DNA of 64,000 bases, from assembly GCA_011390635.1 (NCBI GenBank), contig JAABSA010000016.1, positions 16,380 to 80,379 on the forward strand, written 5' to 3'. The position numbers were made by a program, and so were the translations under genes. The notes beneath the pieces were generated by a model. The model did not search any database. It saw nothing but the letters and a program-made list of their open reading frames with translations, and had not been told where the DNA came from. Of the stretch, positions 1 through 7,561 are shown piece by piece (the first letter of the stretch is position 1; each line of letters begins with the position of its first letter). The stretch is from Desulfotignum sp. (lineage in GTDB: Bacteria; Desulfobacterota; Desulfobacteria; Desulfobacterales; Desulfobacteraceae).

Positions 1-2
1 AA

Positions 3-602
3 TGGGCCGAAGAAAAAGGGCTGTACTACCTGGGACCCTGGCTGAACAACCTGGCCAGCCTGGGCATGCAGAAAAAAGTGGTGACCAATGAAGCCGATGC
101 CAGGGGCCTGAAGATCCGGGTACCGCCCATTGACACCTACCGCTGCTTTGTGGAGAAAATGGGATTTTCACCGGTCACCATCCCCTGGGCCGAAGCCCCC
201 ACATCGGTTGCCACCGGCCTTGTGGACGGCTGGGTGGGCTCCGGAGCAGTGTACATGTATGACCTGTTCCGGGATGTGGCAAAAGTGATGATCAGGACCT
301 ATGACAGCCCCGAAACCTGGCATGTGACCTTCAACCTGAAAAAATGGAACGCGCTGCCCGAAGCCTACCAGACCATCATCACCGAAGAGGTGGAAAAGGT
401 TATTGACAAACACCTGGACCTGGTGGAAAAAGAAGAACTGGACAACCAGGCCAAACTTATCGATGCCGGCTGGCAGATTGTCACCCCGACTGACGAAGAA
501 ATGGCTGCCTGGAAAGAAAGCTGCCTGGAATGCTGGGACACCTATGAATCCATCGTGGGCAAGGAAAATATTGAAAAATTGCTGGAAGAAGTCAACCGGT
601 AA
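3..602 (+). CDS. dctP: TRAP transporter substrate-binding protein (DctP family), C-terminal part
   Basis: The reading frame is open from the window edge, so the N-terminus and signal peptide lie outside; the first internal Met (66) is not the start. The visible 199 residues read like the C-terminal lobe of DctP/DctP-like periplasmic solute receptors, with the typical run around residues 60-75 (VDGWVGSG) and a long helical C-terminus rich in Glu and Lys. It captures an organic acid or similar solute in the periplasm and hands it to the membrane subunits DctQ and DctM encoded next. Substrate cannot be told from this fragment. A strong hairpin follows its stop, so it is probably expressed more highly than the membrane subunits. 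Confidence 0.85.
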   Translation, partial: WAEEKGLYYLGPWLNNLASLGMQKKVVTNEADARGLKIRVPPIDTYRCFVEKMGFSPVTIPWAEAPTSVATGLVDGWVGSGAVYMYDLFRDVAKVMIRTYDSPETWHVTFNLKKWNALPEAYQTIITEEVEKVIDKHLDLVEKEELDNQAKLIDAGWQIVTPTDEEMAAWKESCLECWDTYESIVGKENIEKLLEEVNR

Positions 603-619
603 AAAAATAACCGACCTTT

Positions 620-659
620 CCTGCCGCCTGCTGTTTTTTACCAGGCGGCAGGATTTTTT
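620..659 (+). terminator. Rho-independent terminator/attenuator between dctP and dctQ
   Basis: Perfect 11-bp GC-rich inverted repeat (620-630 pairs with 642-652) with an 11-nt loop, followed by a run of six T. It sits 18 bases after the binding-protein stop and before dctQ. Partial termination here would give excess binding protein over permease, a usual arrangement in binding-protein-dependent transporters. Confidence 0.8.
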
Positions 660-707
660 GTAACGGCAACTGCCTGGAAACCAGGCTTCCCCTGAAAAAA
701 AGAAGAA

Positions 708-1211
708 ATGAATTCTCCCAATCGTATTCAAAAAGCCGGTATGATGCTGGTCCAGGTACAGAGATTTTTTTTGTTTTACCTGTTTTTGCTGCTGGTGGTG
801 GGCATGCTCCTGGAGCTGCTCATCCGTTTTTTTTTAAAGCAGTCCATTTTCGGGCTGTCGGATTTCATCGGGTTTGCATCGGTGTGGCTGTATGCCATCG
901 GCGCGGCTCTGGCTTCTTATGACCGTACCCATATCAAGGCGGAATTTGTCAATGTGTTTGCAAAATCCACCCGGGTCAGAAACCTGTGCCGGCTTGTGAG
1001 CGCCGTGATTTCTGCGGGCATGTCTGTAATCTTCACCAAATGGAGCTGGGACCTGTGTGTATACAGTGTCTCCATCGGGGAGGTCACCCAGGCATATCCC
1101 GTGCCCAAGGTGATTTTTCAGTCCTCTTTTTTTGTGGGAGGTATTCTCATGGTGATCTATTTTTTGTGGGAAGCTGCGGACTGTCTTGTCGATTTCAACA
1201 GGAATACGTGA
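708..1211 (+). CDS. dctQ: TRAP transporter small membrane subunit DctQ
   Basis: A 167-residue integral membrane protein of the size and hydrophobic pattern of DctQ, with four predicted membrane segments (about residues 20-45, 50-75, 90-115, 130-155). It is the small subunit that associates with DctM in the inner membrane. The position between dctP and dctM supports the call. No substrate information is visible. A purine-rich stretch just upstream serves as ribosome binding site. Confidence 0.85.
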   Translation: MNSPNRIQKAGMMLVQVQRFFLFYLFLLLVVGMLLELLIRFFLKQSIFGLSDFIGFASVWLYAIGAALASYDRTHIKAEFVNVFAKSTRVRNLCRLVSAVISAGMSVIFTKWSWDLCVYSVSIGEVTQAYPVPKVIFQSSFFVGGILMVIYFLWEAADCLVDFNRNT

Positions 1212-1295
1212 TGGGTTCGGATATTTTTCATGCAGAAAATGGGAAATTGGTGTCATTGTGATGCACACTTTCTCTGCCATATATAAAGGATTCAC

Positions 1296-2597
1296 ATGGA
1301 ATTTGTAGCGATCGGGTTTGCCGTCTGCCTGGTGCTGATTGTCATCGGTGTTCCGGTGGCCATGGCATTCGGGGTGCTTACGGTCATGCTGCTGTATTTT
1401 TTCGGGCAGGACCCCGGTTATCTGGTGGAAGTGACCTATAAAAAAGTGGATTCGGTGATTTTATTTGCCGTGCCCCTGTTCATTCTGTTCGGCACCCTGC
1501 TGGATGCCACAGGTCTTGCCAAGCGCCTCATCGATTTTGTCAATCTTTTGATGACCCGGTTCCGCAGTGCTTTAGGGGCGGTCACCGTGGTGACCACGGC
1601 CCTGTTCAGCTCCATATCCGGCACCGATTCCGCAGCCATCGCCTGTATCGGCACCGTGATGATTCCCCGCCTGGTGGCCAAGGGATATGCCAGGGGCCAT
1701 GCCACTGCCCTGGTGGCCTGTTCCGGTATTTTGGGACAGCTGGTGCCTCCCAGTGTGCCCATGATTTTTTATGCCATCATCACGGGCAGCTCTATTCTGG
1801 GGGTCTGGTTTGCCACCCTGGGACCGGCCATTATCATCGTGATCATGTACTGCCTGCTCAATGCCTGGGCTGTTCGAAAAATGCCCATTGTGCCGGAAGA
1901 AACATTTGATTCATTCAAGGAACAGGCCGTTCATATCACCAGGGCAGGCATTCATTGCACTCCGGTACTGCTGCTGCCGTTTTTTATTTTCGGCTCTTTG
2001 TATTCGGGCATGATCACACCCACGGAAGTGGCCCTGATCGGGGTGTTTTATGTGCTGGCATTGGGATGTTACTACCGGGCCCTGACCTGGCAGCAGATCA
2101 AGACCGCAGCCATCAGCACGGCAGTGATCAGCGGGGCCGTCACCTTGATGTTTTATTTTACCGAAACCACCAGCAAGATCCTGATCCTGGAAGGGATCAC
2201 GGATGAACTGGGGGCCTGGGTGGTGGCAAATTCTCCCAGTCAGGCGGTCACCCTGCTCATGCTCAACTGTATCCTTTTGCTTTTGGGCATGATGATGAAT
2301 GATTTGAGCGGCACTGTGCTCTCTGCAGGACTTTTGTGGCCCATTGCTTCGGCTGCCGGGGTGGATCCCTACCATTTTGCCGCCATTACCGGGGTGAACC
2401 TGGGTCTGGGAACCGTTACCCCGCCCACAGCCCCCATGCTGTTTCTGGCCGGCAGAATCGGCAATAGTTCTGCGGAAGAGTATATCAAACCGGCCCTGGT
2501 GCTCATGGTGGCCGGTATGGTGCCGGTGCTGCTGCTCACCACCTACTGGCCGGACCTGTGTCTGTTTATTCCTAAAGCGCTGGGCTTTATTAAATAG
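1296..2597 (+). CDS. dctM: TRAP transporter large permease subunit DctM
   Basis: A 433-residue polytopic membrane protein with the DctM hallmarks: the SSISGTDSAAIACIG stretch near residues 104-118, the QLVPPSVPMI stretch near residue 150, and the C-terminal repeat NLGLGTVTPPTAPM near residue 370. It is the Na+-coupled transport channel of the TRAP system. It lies 84 bases after dctQ with AAAGGA just before the ATG. Full length for the family. Confidence 0.92.
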   Translation: MEFVAIGFAVCLVLIVIGVPVAMAFGVLTVMLLYFFGQDPGYLVEVTYKKVDSVILFAVPLFILFGTLLDATGLAKRLIDFVNLLMTRFRSALGAVTVVTTALFSSISGTDSAAIACIGTVMIPRLVAKGYARGHATALVACSGILGQLVPPSVPMIFYAIITGSSILGVWFATLGPAIIIVIMYCLLNAWAVRKMPIVPEETFDSFKEQAVHITRAGIHCTPVLLLPFFIFGSLYSGMITPTEVALIGVFYVLALGCYYRALTWQQIKTAAISTAVISGAVTLMFYFTETTSKILILEGITDELGAWVVANSPSQAVTLLMLNCILLLLGMMMNDLSGTVLSAGLLWPIASAAGVDPYHFAAITGVNLGLGTVTPPTAPMLFLAGRIGNSSAEEYIKPALVLMVAGMVPVLLLTTYWPDLCLFIPKALGFIK

Positions 2598-2761
2598 CGC
2601 CCTGCCGGGCCGATGCCCGGTACCGAAACAACCGGTAACCCAAATGAGTTACACGGAAAGATGTGGTAAGAACCAGGATTTGTTTTTGTACCATCAGGAT
2701 AATTTCCTGTAATCATGAAACCAAAACCTAAACTTAAAAAAATATGTAAGGATTGTCATCA

Positions 2762-4069
2762 ATGGAACATAAATATGATGCGATTGTCATCGGCGCCGGG
2801 ATTATCGGTGCCTGCACCGGATTCGAACTGGCCAAAAGGGGCCTGAAGGTGCTGAACGTGGACAAACTGCCCGAAGCCGGCCATGGCTCCACCTCAGGAT
2901 CATGCGCCATTATCCGGCTGCACTACTCCACCCCGGACGGGGTGGCCATGGCCAGGGAAGGCTATTTCTACTGGCTGGACTGGCCCAAATACCTGGGCAA
3001 GGTGGATGAAACCGGGCTGATCAAATATATCAACACCGGGTGCATGGTAATAAAGACCGAAAAAAACCACAACCTGGAAAGGGTGATGGCTTCTTTGGAT
3101 GAATTGTGTGTGCCCTACTGGGAATACGGTCCCAAAGAGATCCCCACCCTTCTGCCCGTCCTGGATACCCGGGGATTCGGTCCCCCTGCCCTGCCTGATG
3201 ATCCGCGCTTCGGCACCCCCACCAGGGACGAGATCGCCGGGGCCATCTATGTTCCGGAATCCGGCCTGATTTCGGATCCCAAGCAGTCCACCCACAATGT
3301 GCAGCGGGCCGCAGAAGCCAAAGGCGCCACTTTCATGTTCAACGCCCGGGTGGCCGAAATCCGGAAAAAAGACAACCGGGTAAAGGGCATCACCCTGGCG
3401 GACGGCACCGAAATCGACGCACCAGTGGTCATCAACGTAGCCGGCCCCCATTCCTTTCAAATCAACCGCATGGCCGGGGTGGAAGATGATATGAACATCA
3501 AGACAAGGGCCCTGCGCCAGGAAGTGTGCCATGTCCCTGCCCCGGAAGGCTTTGACTACAACAACCTGGGCACCATCATTTCAGACGGGGATGTGGGGTG
3601 TTACTCCCGGCCGGAAGTGGGAAACAACATTCTCATCGGATCCGAAGACCCGGAATGCGACACCCTGGAATATGTGGAAGATCCGGACAACTACAATACC
3701 GACTTCACCGACCAGTGGACTACCCAGGTGATGCGGGAGGCCCAGCGGATACCGGACATGCGCATCCCCAACAAACCCAGCGGCATCGTGGACCTGTATG
3801 ACTGCACGGACGACTGGATCCCCATCTATGACAGATCCAGCCTGGACGGCTTCTACATGGCTGTGGGCACCAGCGGCAACCAGTTCAAAAATGCCCCGGT
3901 GGTAGGGGCCTTGATGGCCGAACTGGTTGCGGCTGTGGAAAAAGGCCACGACCATGACAAAAACCCGGTGTCCTTTACCATGAAATACACCAAACGGCCG
4001 TGCAACATCGGATTCTATTCCCGGCTGCGCAAGATCAATCCTGATTCCAGCTTTTCTGTGATCGGCTGA
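2762..4069 (+). CDS. FAD-dependent oxidoreductase, DAO family (sarcosine/amino-acid oxidase-like)
   Basis: A 435-residue protein opening with a Rossmann dinucleotide motif (VIGAGIIGACTGFEL, residues 9-23) and a second nucleotide-binding stretch STSGSCAIIR typical of the DAO fold (sarcosine oxidase beta, dimethylglycine dehydrogenase, D-amino-acid dehydrogenases). It oxidises a C-N bond and passes electrons to FAD; the exact amine is unknown. Start chosen at the ATG at 2762 because AAGGA at 2748-2752 is 9 bases upstream; an in-frame TTG at 2753 touches the Shine-Dalgarno. It follows the TRAP genes by 164 bases, so its substrate may be what the transporter imports. No signal peptide: cytoplasmic. 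Confidence 0.82.
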   Translation: MEHKYDAIVIGAGIIGACTGFELAKRGLKVLNVDKLPEAGHGSTSGSCAIIRLHYSTPDGVAMAREGYFYWLDWPKYLGKVDETGLIKYINTGCMVIKTEKNHNLERVMASLDELCVPYWEYGPKEIPTLLPVLDTRGFGPPALPDDPRFGTPTRDEIAGAIYVPESGLISDPKQSTHNVQRAAEAKGATFMFNARVAEIRKKDNRVKGITLADGTEIDAPVVINVAGPHSFQINRMAGVEDDMNIKTRALRQEVCHVPAPEGFDYNNLGTIISDGDVGCYSRPEVGNNILIGSEDPECDTLEYVEDPDNYNTDFTDQWTTQVMREAQRIPDMRIPNKPSGIVDLYDCTDDWIPIYDRSSLDGFYMAVGTSGNQFKNAPVVGALMAELVAAVEKGHDHDKNPVSFTMKYTKRPCNIGFYSRLRKINPDSSFSVIG

Positions 4070-4076
4070 TAATCGC

Positions 4077-4103
4077 GGGGGTCAGGCCGGCTGCCTGACC
4101 CCC
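4077..4103 (+). terminator. Terminator-like hairpin after the oxidoreductase
   Basis: Perfect 11-bp stem (4077-4087 with 4093-4103), five-base loop, just after the stop of the FAD oxidoreductase. There is no T-run, so it may be a processing or pausing hairpin rather than a classic intrinsic terminator. Confidence 0.5.
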
Positions 4104-4110
4104 TCTGAAC

Positions 4111-4428
4111 CTATCGCCTGGCCGCTGTGTGATACACAACGTGATTCCGACCGCCCTCTTTTGCGCTGTATAGAGCTTCATCTGCACGATTTATCAAGGA
4201 GATAGCATTGTCACCGGCTAAATGGCCGTATGTATCATTTACCAGCTTAAAATGGTCAATATCAAAAATAATCAATGAAAGGGGTATCAGATGACAAATA
4301 GCTCTAAGCTGCTCGTCCTCAACAGCAGCAGGGTCTATGGGAAAAACAAGGCCGTTCTTTCCAATTCCCTGACCCATGGTTTTTTTCAGACAGGCATCCA
4401 GTTCTTCTAAAATCTTACGATGGTCCAT
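4111..4428 (-). pseudogene. GGDEF-domain remnant with internal in-frame deletion
   Basis: The translated product (105 residues from ATG 4428) has a normal GGDEF start, [21 protein letters not shown] (fewer than 20 residues each side), but then jumps directly to the C-terminal helix [21 protein letters not shown]. The intervening 80-90 residues, including the GG(D/E)EF catalytic loop, are absent. The reading frame is intact across the junction, so an in-frame deletion is the simplest reading. It cannot make c-di-GMP. It overlaps the upstream V4R frame by 14 bases, suggesting a former V4R/cyclase operon. Its last residues (TAARR plus stop) lie in a 23-bp repeat also found at the end of the RelE-type toxin. 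Confidence 0.75.
4112..4134. repeat. 23-bp direct repeat, copy 1 (copy 2 at 6257-6279)
   Basis: The 17-base core TATCGCCTGGCCGCTGT plus six more bases is repeated at 6257-6279 with a single mismatch. Both copies lie at the 3' end of a minus-strand gene and encode the same C-terminal TAARR plus stop, although the genes are unrelated (GGDEF remnant, RelE toxin). They bracket the whole 2.1-kb patch of remnants and toxin-antitoxin genes. Confidence 0.7.
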
Positions 4429-4903
4429 TGAAAGCCTCAATTTGTTTTACTACAAATCGGCAGGTTCTATCACCTGTTGCCCAACAATCAAATTCCTTTG
4501 CCATGAACTCTTTACCTGTATATTCTTCAAAAATACCAGCAATAAAGCCCTCATCATAATCACAAACAGACTCTCCAAATATTGGCAAACCTGAACAATC
4601 GAGATCTTCTGACACAGTTAAGACGAACTGCAGTTTTTCCTCGTCTGCCTCTTCGATCCTTAAAACGCCCACTTTTAGTGATATAAGCTTTTCTTTCAAC
4701 TCTGCCATGAATTGGCTCAGTGGCAGAGATATGTCAAGAACGTTTTTGCAAAACTTCCGACCGGCAAGAGCACCAGCTTTAACGAACAATTCAACGGTTT
4801 TTTGCTTGCCGATTGTTAAATTTTTTCCGAGGCCGTATCCAAAACCTCCCGCAGCTTTTCCGCCAGGTCTGCTGTTGAAAAGGGCTTCTGAATAACGGCG
4901 CAA
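4415..4903 (-). CDS. V4R (4-vinyl reductase) domain protein, start uncertain, possibly a remnant
   Basis: The C-terminal two thirds (about residues 55-158 of the open frame) match a V4R small-ligand domain, ending in the characteristic [11 protein letters not shown]...[12 protein letters not shown] pattern. V4R domains bind small hydrophobic ligands and commonly precede signalling output domains. The first 30 residues of the open frame are probably not protein, because that DNA also encodes a receiver-domain tail in another frame, stopping at 4816; true initiation is likely downstream of that, but no strong start is seen. The partner GGDEF gene just after it is broken. Confidence 0.55.
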   Translation of the reverse strand: MRRYSEALFNSRPGGKAAGGFGYGLGKNLTIGKQKTVELFVKAGALAGRKFCKNVLDISLPLSQFMAELKEKLISLKVGVLRIEEADEEKLQFVLTVSEDLDCSGLPIFGESVCDYDEGFIAGIFEEYTGKEFMAKEFDCWATGDRTCRFVVKQIEAFNGPS

Positions 4904-4908
4904 CTGCT
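4816..4908 (-). pseudogene. Receiver-domain C-terminal tail (response regulator or hybrid kinase remnant)
   Basis: In a frame different from the V4R frame, the minus strand reads [20 protein letters not shown] followed by a short tail and TAA (4816-4818). The IQKPFS...L...LREVLD pattern is the beta5-alpha5 end of receiver domains, with the conserved Lys-Pro. Upstream the frame degenerates and is closed by a stop within about 45 codons, so only the tail remains. Confidence 0.55.
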
Positions 4909-4993
4909 GCTTTGCCGTGAACAGATACTATAAAGCGTTGTACAATGCAACTTTAAATGGATTTATACGTATTCAAACCGCTGTGCGCCTTTT

Positions 4994-5317
4994 TCAAAAC
5001 GATCCAAGCTTTTCCATGAACCGCGGTAAAGAAATGACGGTTACATCCCTGCTGACGGGAAATTCGTAACTGCCACCGTAAACAACGTATTTCCGGGTGG
5101 CACCCATATCATCGCAGATAGCGCTGTAATGCCTGCCCAGTTTGGGAGCGCTGCCATATTTTATTTCAACAGCCCAGATTTCTGATGACTGCATCCTGAT
5201 GACCATGTCAATTTCCGCACCTGCAGCGGTGCGGTAAAAATATGTTTCAGCACGAAGAGGCAATACTGACCGCAGGTGCCTTCCAATTTTCCTTTTTAAT
5301 TCAGTGGTATTCCATCA
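4994..5317 (-). pseudogene. C-terminal fragment of an ATP-binding protein with DUF4143
   Basis: The frame encodes a PLRAETYFYRTAAGAEIDMV stretch followed by an AVEIKYGSAP segment, the nuclease-fold-like C-terminal part of the AAA/DUF4143 family (usually about 400 residues). The AAA part is missing and the frame is closed upstream by a stop near 5317, so this is a truncated gene. The family is typical of mobile, defence-like gene pools. Confidence 0.7.
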
Positions 5318-5327
5318 AGGAATCATA

Positions 5328-5364
5328 CCTTGTAATTTAGGATATTGATTCCGAAATTACAAGG
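5328..5364. repeat. Inverted repeat in the 5318-5465 intergenic segment
   Basis: CCTTGTAATTT at 5328-5338 pairs perfectly with 5354-5364 around a 15-base spacer. No T-run follows. The palindrome lies exactly at the boundary where the DUF4143 remnant is cut off, so it may mark a recombination end, or be the terminator of the MazEF operon read on the minus strand. The remaining bases of 5365-5465 hold only a short start-less open frame. Confidence 0.45.
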
Positions 5365-5465
5365 CAAACAGATGCCAAGGGCGCCAAACTGGCTTTTATA
5401 TACGTGGCCTGGGATTATATCCAAAAGCCCTTTCTTCTGATCGAACGAATGCTGTGGCTATCTCT

Positions 5466-5795
5466 TTAAAACGCAAAAAGCTCTTGCAAACAATTGATAA
5501 TGTTAATCTGCGCCCTTTGGGAAATTACACCAAGTTTTTGAATTAATCTGGATTTGTCAACGGCCCGCATCTGGTCAAGCAAAATCAATCCCTTTTTACC
5601 CTGAAATGCATATGGAATTCTGGTTGGATAGGTAAATCCTCTGGAAGTCATTGGAGAAACAATCGCGGTCTTCAGGGCAGACATTTCATCAGGGGAGATA
5701 ATAACACAAGGCCTTGTTTTCTTAATCTCAGAACCTTGTGTCGGATCAAGCTGAACCAGCCAAATCTCAAATCGATGGATATCTTTTTTTACCAT
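5466..5795 (-). CDS. mazF: MazF/PemK-family toxin (mRNA interferase)
   Basis: A 109-residue protein with the PemK/MazF fold signature: FEIWLVQLDPTQGSEIKKTRPCVIISPDE near the N-terminus and MTSRG and LLDQMRAVDKSRL later. Members are sequence-specific endoribonucleases that cleave mRNA when the antitoxin is degraded. Its ATG overlaps the last 7 bases of the upstream AbrB-type antitoxin gene, the usual coupled arrangement. Full length and apparently intact, in contrast to the broken genes on either side. Confidence 0.9.
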   Translation of the reverse strand: MVKKDIHRFEIWLVQLDPTQGSEIKKTRPCVIISPDEMSALKTAIVSPMTSRGFTYPTRIPYAFQGKKGLILLDQMRAVDKSRLIQKLGVISQRAQINIINCLQELFAF

Positions 5796-6043
5796 TCCCA
5801 GTCCTCTTCATCTACCAATGGCGCATCCAACCACTCCTGATCCGCTTCGCTTGTTTCCCGGGATTCAAGCGCTTTATGAAATTGTTCTTTCCAGCCTTCT
5901 CTGTTCTTTTTAACAGGTTGAATTAACAGTCCATCCTCGATTACTTTGAATTTCAATTGTCTGTCTTCTAATTGAGCCTGCTTGATTATTGCCTTTGGAA
6001 TACGGATACCCTGCGAATTTCCTATTCTGATTAAAGTCGTCAT
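5789..6043 (-). CDS. mazE: MazE/AbrB-family antitoxin
   Basis: An 84-residue protein starting TTLIRIGNSQGIRIPKAII, the swapped-hairpin AbrB/MazE DNA-binding domain, with an acidic disordered C-terminus (ending DEEDWEW) that would wrap and block MazF. Start set at the ATG at 6043 because GGAG lies 7 bases upstream and the AbrB domain begins right there; a longer frame starting at 6088 adds 15 unlikely residues. It binds and neutralises the downstream toxin and likely represses the operon. Confidence 0.88.
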   Translation of the reverse strand: MTTLIRIGNSQGIRIPKAIIKQAQLEDRQLKFKVIEDGLLIQPVKKNREGWKEQFHKALESRETSEADQEWLDAPLVDEEDWEW

Positions 6044-6139
6044 TTTCGTCTCCAATTGTAAAAAAATGTAATTACAATATACCCACAAAAGGAGTTATTG
6101 TCAAATCATATTCATTGTTTGGGGGTTTTGCCACATATC

Positions 6140-6154
6140 CAGGGTGTCACATTT
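6140..6154. repeat. 15-bp direct repeat, copy 1 (copy 2 at 6845-6859)
   Basis: CAGGGTGTCACATTT occurs here and at 6845-6859 in the same orientation, flanking the RelB/RelE pair exactly (6256-6739 lies between). Could be ends of a small mobile cassette or solo insertion-sequence ends. Confidence 0.5.
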
Positions 6155-6182
6155 TGATAAAATTTTTAACCCTTACCGTTTT

Positions 6183-6217
6183 CCCGGGCAGATGCAACCA
6201 TCATGTATCTGCCCGGG
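6183..6217 (-). terminator. Terminator-like hairpin downstream of the RelE-type toxin
   Basis: Perfect 11-bp stem (6183-6193 with 6207-6217), 13-base loop, about 40 bases downstream of the toxin stop on the minus strand. No clear T-run on the minus strand, so function is tentative. The rest of 6044-6255 is non-coding; it also contains a copy of a 15-bp repeat at 6140-6154. Confidence 0.4.
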
Positions 6218-6255
6218 GATGGTTATTTCTATCTCATGATTGATCCCTTCCGATG

Positions 6256-6531
6256 TTATCGCCTGGCCGCTGTTTGATATACTTCCCTGCGGTGGCAGAT
6301 ACAAAGCACGGTAATTTTTTGACCGGATATTTTGTACACGATCCGGTAATCTCCTACCCGGATTTTCCAATAGCCTTTCAGGGTTTTTCGCAACGGCAGA
6401 CCATACGCATCAGGCGCAGTCATTACCCGTTCTTCAATCGCTTTTCTGATACGAATTCGGATATCCGGATCGATCTTGGGCAGATCCTTTTTTTTTACAT
6501 CCAGGTGGTATTCAATCCCATACATCTTCAT
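6256..6531 (-). CDS. RelE/ParE-family toxin
   Basis: A 91-residue basic protein from the ATG at 6531, with the RelE/ParE plasmid-stabilisation fold pattern: YHLDVKKKDLPKID, then the core LRKTLKGYWKIRVGDYRIVYKI and a C-terminal HRREVY. Members cleave ribosome-bound mRNA or poison gyrase; which one cannot be said. It overlaps the end of the antitoxin gene by 20 bases, so the two are translationally coupled. The last residues (TAARR) fall in a 23-bp repeat shared with the GGDEF remnant at 4112, so its natural C-terminus may have been altered. Confidence 0.85.
   Translation of the reverse strand: MKMYGIEYHLDVKKKDLPKIDPDIRIRIRKAIEERVMTAPDAYGLPLRKTLKGYWKIRVGDYRIVYKISGQKITVLCICHRREVYQTAARR
6257..6279. 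repeat. 23-bp direct repeat, copy 2 (copy 1 at 4112-4134)
   Basis: Same sequence as 4112-4134 except one base. See copy 1. Confidence 0.7.
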
Positions 6532-6739
6532 GAGACAGGGCTTTTTCAGAATCAAAGGTTTGTTCTCTCCGGTTTGCAATTTTCGCCAGTGCAATGTCTT
6601 CCCTGATTTCCAACGCCTCTTTCACCAGGTCCCTCATGACCAGGGACATGGATATACCTTCATTGGCAGCCATTTCATTTATGGTGCTGTAGAGCCCTTT
6701 TTCCAGCACCACATTTATTCTTGGATTTTTTGTCGGCAT
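6512..6739 (-). CDS. RelB/ParD-type ribbon-helix-helix antitoxin
   Basis: A 75-residue protein with an N-terminal ribbon-helix-helix (PRINVVLEKGLYSTINEMAANEGISM) and an acidic C-terminal toxin-binding tail. AGGAG lies 11 bases before the ATG. It neutralises the toxin encoded downstream and would autorepress; direct GTATC repeats near 6763-6783 are possible operator half-sites. Confidence 0.85.
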   Translation of the reverse strand: MPTKNPRINVVLEKGLYSTINEMAANEGISMSLVMRDLVKEALEIREDIALAKIANRREQTFDSEKALSHEDVWD

Positions 6740-6844
6740 GGTGTCATCACTCCTGTTGACGTATTGTATCTCGAAGTGTATCGCTTGTGTGTCACTTTGT
6801 CAATGGAGAAAGGGTATTGCAACATATCGGACAAGTTTATAATT

Positions 6845-6859
6845 CAGGGTGTCACATTT
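6845..6859. repeat. 15-bp direct repeat, copy 2
   Basis: Identical to 6140-6154. It lies immediately upstream of the -35 box proposed for the HTH-receiver regulator gene. Confidence 0.5.
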
Positions 6860-6862
6860 CTA

Positions 6863-6919
6863 TTGACAGAGACCATTAAAAAGCATAACGTTTCAAACGT
6901 TACATTGGTTTCAAATGTA
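6863..6919 (+). promoter_or_regulatory. Sigma-70 promoter and palindromic operator of the HTH-receiver/hydrogenase block
   Basis: A perfect -35 TTGACA (6863-6868) is followed after 17 bases by a weak -10 TAACGT (6886-6891). A 15-base perfect palindrome AACGTTTCAAACGTT (6887-6901) covers the -10, and its half GTTTCAAA recurs 18 bases later (6890 and 6908). This looks like a repressor/autoregulator site for the DNA-binding protein encoded 36 bases downstream. Confidence 0.5.
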
Positions 6920-6954
6920 TTAAACCATTTAACCCAATAAGCGCAGGCTTTTTT

Positions 6955-7533
6955 ATGACAGTTGATGACGAAATAATTACGGTGACAGAAGCCGCAAAAC
7001 TGTGCAAGGTAACCAGGGCGACCATATGGAGGTGGATCAAGTCCGGGGCGCTTAAAGCCGGTGCGACTGCCGGTGGTCACTATAGAATATTTCGTGAAGA
7101 TCTTCACGCTTTCATTACCTCAAAAGGAATGACAAGCTGCAGTCGAAGCGAGACCAGGAAGCATAAAGTTCTAATTGTTGATGATGATCCGTCAGTACGA
7201 AAATTGTTCATTGTGGCATTCATGAAAAATGGGTTTGCGGTGGATTCTGCATCAGACGGGTTTGAAGCAGGGATAAAAACCATTCAATTTCAACCGGATA
7301 TAGTGATTCTTGACCTTTATATGCCGAAACTGGATGGGTTTGAAGTCTGCCGGCAGTTAAAAAACAACGACAGCACCTCAAATATAAAGATAGTTGCAGT
7401 TTCAGGGCACCAAAATCAAACAAACAGAGAAAAAATTTTATCCTGCGGGGCAGATCGTTTTTTTGAAAAATCAGTGGATATCAAGGTTATCATTAGTGAA
7501 ACAAACAAATTAATCAGGTCGGAAGAGATGTAA
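6955..7533 (+). CDS. DNA-binding response regulator: N-terminal excisionase/BldC-like HTH plus C-terminal receiver
   Basis: 192 residues in two parts. Residues 8-58 form a MerR/excisionase-type helix-turn-helix (EAAKLCKVTRATIWRWIKSGALKA...GGHYRI). Residues 66-190 form a receiver domain: acidic pocket VDDDP, phosphoacceptor Asp in ILDLYMP, and a Lys in FFEKS. The order is reversed from ordinary response regulators, which carry the output domain C-terminally. Palindromic sites overlie its promoter, so autoregulation is likely. It is 28 bases before the hydrogenase large subunit and probably controls that block in response to a kinase, plausibly the hybrid CheA downstream. Confidence 0.85.
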   Translation: MTVDDEIITVTEAAKLCKVTRATIWRWIKSGALKAGATAGGHYRIFREDLHAFITSKGMTSCSRSETRKHKVLIVDDDPSVRKLFIVAFMKNGFAVDSASDGFEAGIKTIQFQPDIVILDLYMPKLDGFEVCRQLKNNDSTSNIKIVAVSGHQNQTNREKILSCGADRFFEKSVDIKVIISETNKLIRSEEM

Positions 7534-7561
7534 TGTATTATCGAATTTTTCAAGGAGTCTT

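Noticed and set aside
2753..2761. TTG start three codons upstream for the FAD oxidoreductase
   Set aside because: It abuts the AAGGA ribosome site; the ATG at 2762 has correct spacing.
5365..5465. Short plus-strand open frame ending at 5468
   Set aside because: About 35 codons without start codon or ribosome site; no recognisable domain.
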